A stretch of DNA of 64,000 nt from Ectocarpus siliculosus (GCA_000310025.1 FN649734.1:5190246-5254245); one strand, 5' to 3'; counted from the stretch's first letter, positions 10,735 to 23,500 are shown. Notes: generated by a model from the sequence alone, not told the origin. Made by a program: numbers and translations.

Positions 10735-10870
10735 CATACCTCTTTGGGGCAGTTGGCTTGCGACCACGGAAGGCGTCCGAGTCAGTTGGACCAGTACGGA
10801 CATTAGACTTGAGAAGTACGAGCGGAGACCGGAACGGCGACAACAACAACAGCAACCACCTACCTTCGCA
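10735..10870 (+). mobile_element. LINE 3'-end fragment with (AAC)n tail
   Basis: Reads as the reverse complement of the terminal segment at about 48400-48540: GCGACCACGGAAGGCGTCCG, GTACGGACATTAGA and then CGACAACAACAACAGCAACC. It is a short, heavily 5'-truncated copy of the RTE-like family described for 12.7-34.0 kb. Confidence 0.65.
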
Positions 10871-11087
10871 TCTATTCGTGAGATAGTCACACTGCTGCTG
10901 TACACCCGCGTAATATCAAACCCAGACAGAGGAGCGAGTAGCGTGTGTGTTTGTCTGCTCGGAATGCCAGCCGATGGAGTTCGGAGTGTCGACTATGTGT
11001 CGTCATCACGATCTTGCAAGCACGAAGTCTTGAAGTCCACACTCGTGCCTCTTTTTTTCTTCATTTTTACGTTCCATTCGGAGAATG

Positions 11088-12244
11088 AGGGCGTGTCTTA
11101 CGTCCCTTTGCTGGACAGGGAACAGGGAACAGAGAACTCGGAATTCCCTGTTCCCTGTTCCGTGTGGTTGTGTCCTAACGTACAACACATTTCCAGGAAC
11201 ACGGAACGTTTCAGCGCGCGCTTGCGGCCCGCAGGTTCTCGAAGGCAACAAATACAACCATTGGACGCACAAAGACGAGTGGGGGGTAGAGGAGGGAGGA
11301 GGTGGTGTAGGTTTTAAAGGAAGCTGTTGACGAGCGCACATCAAACAAACACAATGTGCTACGTATCGGCTAGAACAGGCGGTGCTCGCCATGCAATCCG
11401 CACACCCTCGACAGCAGTGCTCTGGAAGGCATGCTTTGTTGAGTTGTTGTCTGTTGGAGTAATTGCGGTACAAGAACGCCGGTGTCTGGCTGGGTATTGT
11501 TTCGAGAGGACATTGAGAGAGAACTGGATCTGATGCCTTGGTACTAGAATGACGTAGTTCTTGAGAGGACATGTTGGAGTAACTGCGGTACAAGAACGAC
11601 TCTATTCTACTGCATGGGTGCATGCAGCATAGTGAAGGCGTTGCCAAGTCTGTGACCGTCAGTCAGGTGAAGACAACTTGGGCGTCTGTGTGGAAATAAT
11701 ATCACTCTGTGTGTTTGCCTACCTAACCTCGCATCACTGCCAGCTACCTTGTAGCTACAGCTGAAGGAATAGCTGTACAGCGACTGTAGTGACAGTGCTG
11801 TTGCCTCAACATGGTCCATGGCAGCTTGCCGTCTCTTTGACACTTGAAAATTTTATGGTCCCCCATACAACGGCTTCACGCGCCTCCGCCGCCGTTTTTT
11901 CTCATGCGAGACACCTGACAATAATGGTGGCAATGCCGATACGGCTTGAACCGGTTGCATGCAGCACCTGTGGCAGCCGCATGCCCGAGAGTGATCACAA
12001 ACATCCCACCACGTCCTGAATTGCCACCGAAGAGCCCGTGTTCCACGTTCCCTACGGTCTGTTGGCTAATTTTTACTCCCTCGGGAGTTAACTTATGGTG
12101 CGGCGTAACTACCTCAAACAGGGAACGTGTGTGGCGTTTCTTGTTTCCAGGAAAGCTATTTTGTGTGGCTGACTAATCAGGCAATATTTCCGAGTTCCCT
12201 GTTCCCTGTTCCATGTCCAGAAATTGGACGTTAGTACACGCCCT
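11088..12244. mobile_element. 1.16-kb TIR element, unclassified
   Basis: Inverted ends of about 58 bp. The left end begins AGGGCGTGTCTTACGTCC and contains tandem GGAACAGGGAACA before ACTCGGAA. The right end, read backwards, begins AGGGCGTGTACTAACGTCC with the same order. No convincing TSD is visible and no transposase is encoded. A direct repeat of GTTGGAGTAAYTGCGGTAC lies near 11453 and 11573. Confidence 0.55.
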
Positions 12245-12671
12245 GACGGACTGACTGACTGGTGGTCTGGTGAAGGGAACCACAAAGAATCACGAACAAT
12301 AATTGTTTGCGGCACGAAGATCGTGGTGCCGGATTCTCCGATTCAACGGCACGCAAGTAGTAGTAGCTCAGCAGTCAGAGTCTACGACGATACAACATCA
12401 TTCTTTTTACTTTCCAACCACGGAAGAACTGTATGAAGGTTAGCCCACACTACAGCAGCAGTAGTCTAGAAGACCCGCACGCCTCGGAGAGCATACAGTA
12501 TCCATGTATGCTACAAAGGACATTCATTCATTTCGTCGGTGGTGACATGGTGAAATTTCGGATAACTTGATCGTTGATCTTCTATCTGCTGGTTAACTGG
12601 CAACATTCCTACCTTGGGGTAAGAACAACGTTCCTGAGACTCTCACTAACAGATCCGCCGGATACCGGATA
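12245..12671. other. non-coding stretch
   Basis: No gene or element recognised. It ends where the trinucleotide tail of the large LINE begins. Confidence 0.35.
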
Positions 12672-12847
12672 CATGTTGTTGTTGTCTTCACATTAAAAAC
12701 CGTTCCGATCTCTCTCTACCCAGTACCTTCGTATGTCCGTACTGATCCAACACTCGACGCGGTCGATTCCCGTGGTCACAGGTTAACTTACCCTAAAAAG
12801 GTACACTCAAATAAAATGGCCCCGAGGGGTCCGCAAGTAAATAGAAA

Positions 12848-15330
12848 CTAGGGTTAAGGATTGGCCCCCCGACCCCCAATGGGGCTGGGGGCCAACATCC
12901 AGGACGGATGGTGGTGAATGTCCGGGAGGACGGAAAGAAGAAGAAGAAGGGGAGAGGATTTGTAAGGGCGGGAAGAAGGGACGCGGTGTTGGGAGAGGCA
13001 AGGAAGTGATGAAGAATTTCGGCACTCGACGAGCGCGCGGTCCCGTCGGGGGTGAAAGGAACATGCCAGTCCGTAGTGTTGTCTATCGGAATCGAAAAGC
13101 CGAAAAATGGAGGTATACATGATGTACACAACGACGGAGAAGGCCGACGAGGAAGGTACGAAGAGAGGAAATTGCACCCCACGTTCGAACTCGGGGTGAA
13201 AACCGCGGCAAGGATGGAGTGCGAAGGGAACAAAAAAAGAACGGAGACGTCGACGTTTGCGTCGTGGAGCGATCCTTCTGTATATATATATATATATCGC
13301 CGCAGGTACTCACCAACGCAAGACGGGGAGGTAAAATACCCATCGTGAAAGTCAAAGCGCAGGTCATAGCTGCATATGACTCATGCGCGGAGAAGTTACC
13401 ACACGGAGACTTATCAACAAGAAGTTTGAAGGCCGGCTGAGAAGGTTTGAAGACACAAACACTTACTTACGCGGCGACGATGGCAAGCGCAACGTCAAAA
13501 CTTCACAACAAGAAAAGTGCATACAAAAAAACAAAAAGGCCAGATGGCGACCTACTATGTATGGCTCTCTTTCCCAGAATGAAGGGATTCCCACAATTTC
13601 CAACAGGTAGTCCACAAGTATCGAGGAGGACGTCGGAACGGTTTTTATTGTGGAGACAACAGCAACAACAACAACGATGAAGGTCGACCCGTCCTGCGTC
13701 GTTCAGTGTAAAATGATAAATGTAGGGTTGTGTATCGGCGCAGCCGAACGATATAGTATGTATCGGAGATCGGCGCAGCAGCCGATATAACGATATTTTT
13801 TCGATATATCGGCGAAGCCATATATATATCGGCGAAGCCGATACATCGAAAAAATATCGGCGAGCGAAGCGAGCCGTGGTTAGGGGGCTCGCTTCGCGAG
13901 CCCCCCCTCGGCCCCCCGGCTGGTGAGGGGCCCCGCTGGAGGCGTTTTTTTACGCGATTTGGCTTCACTAGAGCATATTTTTGGGGTGATTTTGGGGCAC
14001 TTCGACCATGCCATTTTTTGGTGGGTGATATCCTGAAAACTACTGAAAAACGCTAAAACTTGGAAACCATCGACAATAAATGACAGATGATTAGTCAGTT
14101 CTCTTTCGAAGCTTTGGTTGGGTGGTACAACACGACCACGTTTGAACGTCTTCACGAAGCTGCTTCCAAAACACGTTCCCACCTCCCTCGTCCTCCCTCT
14201 CTCTCTGAATCTTGTCATGTTTCTACAACACAGCCTAAGTTCGGTCTGCTCTTCTGTGGTCCAAAGCAACAGCCGCCGCAACAGCGAGGCCTCATAGGGG
14301 GTCCAAACGTGTAACTGTTGTAACATATGCCCCCTTTTTGATTCACGGAGCCCCCTCAAATATATCGCCCAACATATCGGGGCTGACAATAGATATTCGA
14401 TACGATATATATCGTCCGATTATATCAAACATATCGGCTCCGATACACAACCCTAGATAAATGCAAAAGATGTACTACGTAAAAGATCCAGCGGTCTTTT
14501 TCGACAGCAGTGGCATAGAAACATGCGACCACATGCCGCGAAAAAAAAAAAAGTTGAGCGGGATACTCTATTATAGTAAATAGAACACTTGCACCGCCTT
14601 CTCTGTTGTTGCAGGCAGGTTTGTTTCCACAACCCGAGAGTCCAACCCACTCTTGTATTTCGGCCTACAAGACTCCAATCGACACAAGCACCAGTAGGAG
14701 ATTGCGTGGGAGATGCCGTGACAGCACAACTCCACTCTCCTACGACATCTATGTACAGTAGTAGTACTGCTGTCGTTGTAGCACCATGTGGAACATCTCC
14801 GAGGGGTCCTCCTGCGCGGTAACAACATGGCGAAGAGCTCCAGGTGTACCTGTCGTCGACACATGTGGCAGCCGCGCGACACACGAACGGATGTTTGCAT
14901 CGCATTGTACTATGGTTCGCCGTGGCAGGAAGTATCCCATCCCGTTAGGTCGTTGCGGTACTTGTAGCACGCGGACGTCGTTCGGCGTCTAGTCCATACT
15001 GCTGTAGCAAAAACACAGCAGCAGTAATCGAGCTATGCATGAAATTTTTTGCTCTGGTTCACTTTTGCCTCCACAACCCGAGAATCCCACTGCTGTATCT
15101 CGACCTACAAGACTCCAATCAACAAACCAGCACTGGCAGAAGTGCGTGGAAGATGCTGTGACAGCACAACTAAGTCGACACTCGTACGACTTCCATGTAA
15201 AGTCGGCGTCTGGTCCATACTTCTGTAGAAATTCAAAAATCGAGCCATCTTTTTTTTATTTTTTTCCATACTAATAACAAGAAATGTATCACGTCACGAC
15301 GACCATCCTCTAAGTATATATATAACATGA
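12848..15330 (-). mobile_element. non-autonomous Helitron copy H1
   Basis: On the minus strand the element starts TCATGTTATATATA at 15330 and ends CTAG at 12848. It sits between target bases A and T; the empty target is visible in the second LINE (TTGATTTCTATT on its minus strand). About 15 nt before the CTAG end is a strong GC hairpin, GGCCCCCAGCCCC-ATT-GGGG. These are canonical Helitron features. The copy is 2,483 bp, about 1.74 kb without its hAT insertion, and encodes nothing recognisable. A second copy lies at 37750-42858 in opposite orientation. Internally, 14605-14790 and 15060-15210 form a diverged direct repeat. Confidence 0.85.
13723..14455. mobile_element. hAT-type MITE inside H1
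   Basis: A 733-bp element with 16-bp perfect terminal inverted repeats TAGGGTTGTGTATCGG and an exact 8-bp TSD GATAAATG at 13715-13722 and 14456-14463. The 8-bp TSD and TAGGG ends fit the hAT superfamily. The ends are rich in CGATATATCGGCGAAGCC palindromes. A 169-residue minus-strand ORF (13880-14389) shows no transposase motif. It is absent from the corresponding place in Helitron H2. Confidence 0.88.
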
Positions 15331-15348
15331 TCAACGACAGATACTCTG

Positions 15349-15535
15349 TGTTTGGGTGCGGTAGCCCGTCAGAGGCCGAAAGAGAAAGAAGGTTGACTCA
15401 AGACCTTTGTTGATTAGAGAGTGAGAGACATGCGGTAGGCAACACCATCGCCATGCAGCATGCCCATCAACACATTTCATCCGCGTACCCCCCGGAGGCC
15501 CCGTAGACAGTATACTCTGCCGAGCACCCCAAACA
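15349..15535 (-). repeat. 3' LTR of element A
   Basis: 187 bp with TGTTTGGGTG/CACCCCAAACA ends, a direct repeat of 19586-19772. Confidence 0.92.
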
Positions 15536-17240
15536 GCCCGCCTGCTCGGTACGAGATACGATCTACGAAATCCCCGCCACGACCATCATTGCCAGGTATA
15601 ACGGCGATAAATCAAACTACGCATCCAAACGGAAATCATCCACCATTCATTCCATTTCAAACAATTTCCCAATAAAACAATGTTCTACGAAATCTGTCGA
15701 TCTCCCAATAAAACATGCTCTACGAAATCTTTCAAATCTTCTGATGATATCAAATAACTATCTCCTAAAAGGTCTGTCAATAAACAATTCCCCCTCTTGA
15801 GAAAAATGCTTTACCAAATTCTCAAGAAGTCAAAACACAAACAAATACCCTTGGAAAAATACCCAGCAAAGATACACATTACATCAGAATCGCGTCAGAA
15901 CGGGGACGGGTAACTCCGGGAAAATGTGTCCAACGTCCTGACTTACTCAGAACAAATTCCTCAGATAAACATTCATGTTTCAACTCATAGACCAGCTCAA
16001 ATAACCTTCGGAAGCACAAAGGCTTCAACCATGACTTACGAGAACATGCCAAATCCTTCCTCCAATACCCAATACCTTGACAAATATATATACCAGTCCA
16101 CCAGCAGCAGCCCCTGCTGTAACATCCATCCATCCCAAACACGAAGAAACCAACCAAACAAGTCCAAAACAAACATGAAGAAACCAACAAATCCAAAACA
16201 GACAATCAATAATCTCGCGTCCCCCCTGCTGGGACATCTCATATAAACGCAACGAAAATCCCATTCAATATTCAATTCCATGTCACCTCCGCAGGTAAAA
16301 CGCGGAAAACGATCCAAACATGAACTACCCAAATCCCATTAGCCAACATCAATTCCATATAAAATCCCCAGGGAAAACACGGAAAATCTCAACATGAACT
16401 ACCACCCGATGTCAGAAACACTGCTTGTTGTGCTGCAGCGGACAGCATGGTATTATCACATTCCCCTCCCCATGATTTCCGACAGCAGTGCAACAATCAG
16501 GCGTGATTCCGCGAAATCCAGCATGCCAATTCTGCATCCAACTTCATCAACTCCAAACCGAAACAAGAAAACAAAATATATCAAAGAAAAGGCGTCACAC
16601 GTCCAGCACATACCAGTCTGCCGTACAGGCCTACTTGGAAAGGAAAATTGGTACTCCGCAAGGATTGACTCGTCGGGTACGGTACATCGGAGGGACAGAG
16701 AAACGGTGCGTGCCCCCCAACGTCTTTACCCAGCACGTCGCACGCCAAGCCAACGCCTACGAATATCCAGCACCACTAGAAAAACATAGCGGTAACTACC
16801 ATAGAGAATGTTATCCCAACAAAGAGGGAAAACCAAAGTGGAACAAACCGTACGCAGAAATAATACTACCACCGCCATTTGAGATATTTTCCTGGCAAAC
16901 AACAGCCCCCCGGCCGCAATATTCCATTTGCCTCCCAGAAAAATTACAATAATCAGCCATGGAAATTCCCTGCCATTTGGCCGTGGAAATTAGTGTCCCT
17001 GCAAGGTAAAACGCGGGTGGGCATCTCTACAGAACAAAACAAAAACAAATCCAAACCTGCAAATGTGCCAACGATAGGAAAAATGATTTGCAGACGGTGA
17101 AAAATGCAGCATTGTATCTGAAGATCAAAACACAAGAACAACATCCTGCACAAAACAAATTTCAGAAAAATGACAAGAATACGCAAACAAGCGTCACGTG
17201 CCTTGGCGAGTTTAAGACCCCAGCAGAAGTCGCGCTGCTT
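15536..17240 (-). other. non-coding 3' region of element A
   Basis: Equivalent to about 7.0-8.6 kb in element 1. It has CCTGCTG-type PPT-like blocks near 16115 and 16210 (CAGCAGGGG on the minus strand) and GCGTTTTACCTGCGGAG near 16290. No coding signal; collinear with 38782-40460 in element B. Confidence 0.6.
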
Positions 17241-17244
17241 GCCG

Positions 17245-19334
17245 TCATTGTTGGACTCGCCCGGTCCTCCGAACTCCCTTCCCCGCTTCATGATCCTCCT
17301 GTCGTTGCTCCGGTCGCGAACACGGGCTCCCCGGCCGTTGCCCACGCGACATCTTTCCACGGTCGAACGGGGTGTCCATCCCCATCACCAGCCCCACTCT
17401 CCCAGCCTTCAGCCGGCACAGCTTCCTCGGGTCGAAGGGGCGCAGCAGTGCCCCAAACCAGGCCACATCCATCCCCTCTGCCTCGTCGTTGCTACTGCTG
17501 CCGATGCTGCTGCCGCTACTGCTGCTGGAGCCATCGACCAGGTCGTCCACCCCGGGATAGTTGGCGCCACGCACCCCCGAACACACGGTGCCGGGATCGA
17601 AAGGGTGCGTGGACGCCCACCTCTCGCCACAGACGCTGTCACCCCAGCAGCCATCAACCTCACCTGCGCACCAACCGCCATCATCGCTACCGTCGTCGAT
17701 GCCGTTGACCACCGCTTCTCCGTTGCTGGCCTCCCCCCCAACCGATATGGTGGGGGAAACGTTACCGACGGTTGCCATCGTAGCGGCCGGTGCCGTCGCC
17801 GCGGTCGCGGGTCGTGCCGTCACCGATGTCGCCACTCCAGCCGCCGATGCCGCCACTGTAGCCACCTGCGCGGGCTCTCGAGCCATTCTCCCCGCCGCCG
17901 CAGCGGGAGAAACAACACCGTCGGGTGCCGCCGCCGTCGCCGCTGGAACCGCCGTCGATACCAACGCTCCAACCACCATCGCGGGCGCTCCGGTTGTTCT
18001 CCCCGCCACCGTCGCGGAGATAACAGTGTCGCCGGGCACCGCCGCCGTCGCCGCTGGAACCGCCGCCGATGCCGCTACTCCAGCTGTCGCCGCGAGCCCT
18101 CCGGGCGCTTCCTCCGCCGTCGCTGCGAAGGTAACACTACCGCCGCAGTAGGTCGCCACCGTCGCCTCTGGAGCTGCTGCCGATGCCGCCGCTACTGCCG
18201 CCACTGCCAGGGACCCCGGCAATTCCCCCCGCCGCCGTCGCTGCGAGGGAAACACTACCGCCGCTGTAGGTCGCCGCCGTCGCCTCTGGAGCTGCTGCCG
18301 ATGCCGCCGCTCCTGCCACCACTGCAGGGACCCCGGCAATTCCCCCCGCCGCCGTCGCGGCGACAACACTACCGCCGCCGTAGGTCGCCGCCGTCGCCGC
18401 TGGAGCTGCCGCCGATGCCGCCGCTCGTGCTGCCACCGCGGGGACTCGGGTCATTCCCCCTGCCGCCGTCGCGGGGGGAACACTGTCGCCAGAGGTCACC
18501 TCCGTTGCCGCTGGAGCTGCTGCCGATGCCGCCGCTCCTGCCGCCACCGCGGGGACTCCGGCCACCCCCCCTGCCGCCGCCGCGGGGAAAACACTGTCGC
18601 CAGAGGTCGCCGCCGTCGCCGCTGGAGCTGCCGCCGATGCCGCCGCTCGTGCTGCCACCGCGGGGACTCGGGTCATCCCCCCTGCCGCCGTCGCGGGGGG
18701 AACATTGCCGCCAGAGGTCGCCGCCATCGCCGCCGCAGCTGCTGCCATGAAGATGCACGGCGCAGTTCCGCCACATATGGCCGTACTGACCACAGGCGCC
18801 ACACGTACCCTCGAACCTGCGGGGTGCGGCGCATTCTTCTCCGTAGTGGCCGTTCCTGCCGCACCGAGTGCAATGGTATACCGTACCAGGCGGAGGGGGT
18901 GATTCCTGCTGGAAATACACGGCGTTGCTCCCGCAGTCATATATCCCACCAACTCCGGTTGGCGGCAGCTGCTGTTGCTGCCGCGCCAACTGCTGGTGCT
19001 GCCGCGCCTGGTGGCTCTGAGTGAAAACGCAGTGTTGGTTCTGCTGAGGGACAAAACCACCACGAGAACACTGTTGTACCTGCGATGGCTGCTGCTGCCA
19101 TTGAGCACTCCATCGCTGCTGCTGTTGTTGTTGTTGTTGCTGCCGCCTAAGTCTCTCCTTCTCATACTCGGCAGCCTCCGTAGCTCTGAGCACCTTCACC
19201 AGCCTCTCCACCTCCGACTCGGCAGCTCGTAGCTTCTCTGCTGCATTGCGCGACCTCTCCTCCATCTTGATGCGCACAACTGTAGTCTCCTCCCTTTGCG
19301 AATCTCTTCCTATTCCGCCGCTTCTCTCCGCCAT
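17245..19334 (-). pseudogene. gag: Gag of TR-GAG element A, repeat-expanded
   Basis: The ORF starting at 19334 (321 residues) has a charged coiled-coil-like stretch (residues 20-65), a Gln-rich block, and two zinc knuckles, C155-x2-C-x4-H-x4-C168 and C178-x2-C-x4-H-x4-C191, joined by the APRRFEG linker also seen in element 1. The UBN2-like core of element 1 is missing. After the knuckles an array of about 39-codon units runs on, and the reading frame changes relative to element 1: the Ala-rich version of the tail sits in other minus-strand frames (18137-19165 and 17245-18369), the latter ending in an acidic Asp/Ser region. Frame drift through the array means no single intact Gag is obvious, so function is doubtful. 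Confidence 0.6.
17750..18740 (-). repeat. GC-rich coding minisatellite in element A gag
   Basis: About 115-120 bp units of CCGCCG-rich DNA. In the knuckle frame they encode GGDLWRQC(S/F)PR followed by Gly/Arg/Ser runs; in another frame they encode Ala-rich repeats. Long open frames on both strands here are a by-product of unit length and composition. Confidence 0.8.
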
Positions 19335-19585
19335 AGTCTACACTTGAAAAATATCCCGTACCCTGCTGTCCCAGCCCTGAAGCGCTGTCCCAGCAATACA
19401 CCCCCTGCTGTCCCGGTCCCCGATGGCCACCGTCCCAGCTATACACTACCCGCTGCCGTGCTGTCCCGTTCCCGTTGGCCACGTCCCAGCTTAGCTATAT
19501 ATATCGTATTCGCCGCCCCATTGGCCCGGCACATACAGCTCAGACGCCAATACCCACTACCAACACCAGGCCATACAATATATTG

Positions 19586-19772
19586 TGTTTGGGTGCGGTA
19601 GCCCGTCAGAGGCCGAAAGAGAAAGAAGGTTGACTCAAGACCTTTGTTGATTAGAGAGTGAGAGACATGCGGTAGGCAACACCATCGCCATGCAGCATGC
19701 CCATCAACACATTTCATCCGCGTACCCCCCGGAGGCCCCGTAGACAGTATACTCTGCCGAGCACCCCAAACA
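19586..19772 (-). repeat. 5' LTR of element A
   Basis: 187-bp direct repeat of 15349-15535. Confidence 0.92.
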
Positions 19773-20084
19773 TTCTGGAATCCTCCACTCCCCCTGCGCG
19801 CTATGCGAGGTATCAACTGAGACTAGGGGTCACTATCATGGGCCGGAGAGAAAGAGGTACACCCCCTTGGTTAAATCTTGGTACTTCACAACGCAAGCAG
19901 AGACAAGGCCATCTGGCACAGAAAAAGAGAGAAAAAAAAGAGAGAAAAGGAGAAAAAGAGAAAAAATAAAAAATGGAAACAGTAAGAAGAGAAAATAAAA
20001 TGGAAAAACAATGAAAATGAGCGAGGACAAAACGGGACCAGGCAAAATCACAGGTGGCCAAAGTACACATTGGGGGTAGGTTGG

Positions 20085-20400
20085 GAGCACCCCCAATGTC
20101 GGGCAGGTTGTGGAGGGGGGTTGGGAGGCAGCCACAACCTTGGCCAGCCCTCTTGGTTGTACAAGGCTGGGTGCTGAAGGTTGGGAGGGCTGTCACAACC
20201 TTGGCCAGCCCTCCTGGTTGTACAAGGCTGGGTGCTGAAGGTTGGGAGGGCTGTCACAACCTTGGCCAGCCCTCCTGGTTGTACAAACACAGACCCAACA
20301 GGTTGGGAAGCAGCTACAACCTTAGGCCAGACCTCCTGGTGGTGAAAGCACCGAAGATACACAGGTTGGGAGGCAGTTGGTAACCGATCCCGCCAGACAG
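20085..20400 (+). repeat. left subterminal minisatellite of E
   Basis: About 59-61 bp units with GGTTGGGAGGGCTGTCACAA, CCTTGGCCAGCCCTCCTGGT and TGTACAAGGCTGGGTGCTGA. Central units are almost identical; outer ones are diverged. Confidence 0.85.
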
Positions 20401-20599
20401 ATGGGAAGCTAGAGTGGGGTGTGTGCATTCGAACCAGCGAGCCCCCTGTTGGTGGGTTTGCTTTGTGTGTGGTGGTGTCTTGCGTTGTGGCCTGCGCGCC
20501 CTCGTTTCCACACTGCACATGACGAGCCTTGACACAGGCGACCAGAGGCCGCAGCGTGCCAAGACGAATACGATTAGACTGATGGCATTCCTTTCGTAA

Positions 20600-23500
20600 C
20601 CAAGGCAACAGGCTACTATCTCTAGATGCTCGGACTTCGGGCACGGCAGCCGCCGCGGCTAACCCGCCGCACTTGTGCTGCTAAGAGCGGCAAGACGAGC
20701 TTCTACATGGCGCGCGCGGACAAGAGAGAGCGACATGCCGGCAGCGTAAGCAAAAAAAGGATGAATGAAGGGAAAGTTGTGTGTTGTGTATCCCTGTGTC
20801 CCCTGCGGGAGAGGCGCGAACTCAGCATTTAGTGTTGTTACATGTGCTCAGACACCAGCAGTTGGTCCTGCACACCCAATGGCTCTGGGTCCACTGCGCG
20901 CATGCAGCTCTTACTCATCATGTACAACGGGGAATTGTGCCGAAGGCGTCAATCAGTGCCCAGCCTCATTAGACATTGTTTAGGGCGGGGGATGTACATG
21001 CTGCTGTAGGCACTTCGCCATTTCTCAACGGTTTTTGCGGGGGTCGTGCTTGAAGTATTTTTCATCAGTATTATGTGACAACGCGCATGTCGGCTGTATG
21101 ACGTGTCCACACACATGCCTAGCAGAGACCGCGTGAACCGTCCAGAGGCATCAGCCGACGCTCAGCCCTTAACACGCCCTGTTTTTGTTAGACAAATTGT
21201 AATTGTTCGATTGACACAGGGTCGTTCACACGTCGCAATATTGTAAACATGCGTTCGTTTTGAAAGCAAGAATTGACTACCGTAGGTTGCATAAGATACC
21301 ACACACCCCTTAACCGAATTTCGCACCTCTATTTTTCCCAACAAAGACAATGATATGCCAAAGTCAAACGATACATTTTTGGAAAGTTCTGGACTGGACA
21401 GTTCCAATGCTACAATTTCCGGCACCGCCACCTCTTCTGCTGGGGAGTAAACAGGGTTTGGAAATTGGTCCAGGGGGCGTGATATCTTAAGCAACCAACT
21501 GCTGTGAGACAGCAGTGGATTCGATTCTCCTCTGCGCCATCGTTTTCTTCCACCACCCTTTTCATCTTTTCTTTTCCTCGGGAAATTGATGTGCACTTTG
21601 GAATAGAAATATACGTTTGTTGGCCGTAAATACCGAGTAAGGCGGTTTCTCATGAGAACCACTTGCTACCCCTATTTTCATAACACTTTCTACCCCATAC
21701 CATATCATGATCGGTCGGTTTGTGTTTTCTTGGATCTCTGCGCACTGGGTGACACAACAGCAATAGCAAAGCATGCGCCCATGTCTGTACGTATGTATGG
21801 TGCCTCATGTGGGGTGGTTGTTACAGACCGTGAGGCGCGGGGAGGCTGAGAATTGAAGTTGGTGAGAGGGCCAACTGCTGTTCGAAGAAGACACCCCGCT
21901 CGAACACACTCCGAACACACAGCTCGAACACAGCTATTGACAAGTTATTTGCAACATCACAGGTTTGGTTTCGTAGCGACCCCTCTTAACTGACCGAACC
22001 AACAGATACCACAATGCCACCCGCCCGTAGCTGCGTATATGGTGCTTCTTGTGCTGTGGTTTTCACAGGCCGTGACGGGCTGGGGGCTGAGGAACGAAGT
22101 TGGCGAGGGTCGACTGCTGTTCGAAAAATGGATTGCCGCTCACTGCTGTACATATTTATTTCTTGCCATTTCACCAGTGGCATTGTAGTTATCCCTCCAC
22201 TGAACAAGCCAACAGCAACGACGCAGTCCCTCCGATAGAGAGCGGCCTGATGGAGCTCACATCCTCGCAAGTTTCAGCAGGAGGGTGATCTAGCGAGCAA
22301 GAAATTGAAGACTTTGTCCGTCAATGTGTGTGTTGGGATGATGCTGCGTCTGTTTGCGGGTCTTTTCGTTGCAAGTTTGAACAAGCGGTGCTGCGTGAGC
22401 TGGCCAACATTTAGCTTTGAGCGCACCTCGCCACACGGCAACCAAATATCAACGGCTGAGATGGCAGCACAGTGCTCAGAGGGTTGCTACGACCAACTTG
22501 CTGCGCCATCGGATCAAAAATTGTCGTCACTTCCGAACGCATGGCCGCTTGAACCGAAGCCGAAAATCTTCAGCCGGAAACAAATTTGTAATTTCTAGTC
22601 CTACAGTGTATAAGAAACGTTTTATTGTCCGATTTCATAAATTACATTTTTTTCCCGAGAAAAACGATAAATTACGAACAGCCTAAACCCCTGAAAACAA
22701 GGCATGTCAGAGATCGGAACGTTTATATTTTTATCTCAAGACAGCAACAACAGCACGAAGAGGCGGTCGCAGTGGGTGCCCCCAAGTGTGGCGAAGGGGC
22801 CAACAGCAAAAGCAAATGGTACAGACATTAGCACATTCATTCCCTTTGACTATTGCGTTTTCCTGAACGGGTAGTCTTTCAGTGATTGTATGCATAACTG
22901 GTATGTAGCTTTCTAGGAACTGGCGAACCGGACAGCAGTATAGATGAAATTATCTTCCGGTACGTACAGCACTTCATGTTACGCAAATTCTCGACCGAAT
23001 GAAGCCGCGCCACCGATGAGAAATAGAGAGGGCACCAGTAGTGTGCATAGCAGAGCAGAGGGGTATATACATGTGCGTCGTTCACATGTTGCGTCTCACG
23101 CACTTTTTGTCCCCCCCCGCCCTGCATCGTAGTAGGTGGAGACGGCCATGAGCGGGCTCGGTACCGTCATGTTCTCGAAGGTTCTAGGGCCATCCGAGCA
23201 AGGCATTTCCCGGGTCGGAGGGCGAGACCATGCAGAGCGTGAGCTTCGACCAGGTCGACTGATGCAAGCGCACCGCCACATATTTCAGGTAAGGTCGGGT
23301 TATTAAGTGAACTCCCTGCGGTAAATGCGAGATATATTTCAGAACTGGTGCCCTGTGGTTTGAAAAACAACGTGTATGATGGTAAGTTCATGTCGCAACC
23401 CCCCCTACACCTCTGTCCACCGGGAACAGATAGAGGTCTGCTACTGCACCTGCTGTCAGAGTCGTGCATAACATCGCCGATCACTCCGGCATAGGTCCAC

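Larger units (their letters stand above)
15349..19772 (-). mobile_element. TR-GAG element A
   Basis: A 4,424-bp LTR element in minus orientation with two 187-bp LTRs that look identical by eye, implying very recent insertion. The flanks are CTCTG (15344-15348) and TTCTG (19773-19777); the empty LINE copy reads ATTCTGG at this point (31914-31920), so the duplication was TTCTG with one later change. It encodes a shortened Gag with zinc knuckles and no pol. Its PPT region is shared with element 1, but the G tract is interrupted (AGGCGGGC). Confidence 0.9.

Noticed and set aside
13880..14389. 169-residue ORF in the hAT MITE
   Set aside because: No hAT transposase motifs; too short; reads through the palindromic end repeats.
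17170..18750. 526-codon plus-strand ORF, Arg/Pro/Ser-rich
   Set aside because: It lies antisense to the Gag tail of element A. The GC-rich minisatellite keeps all frames open; the zinc-knuckle frame is on the minus strand.
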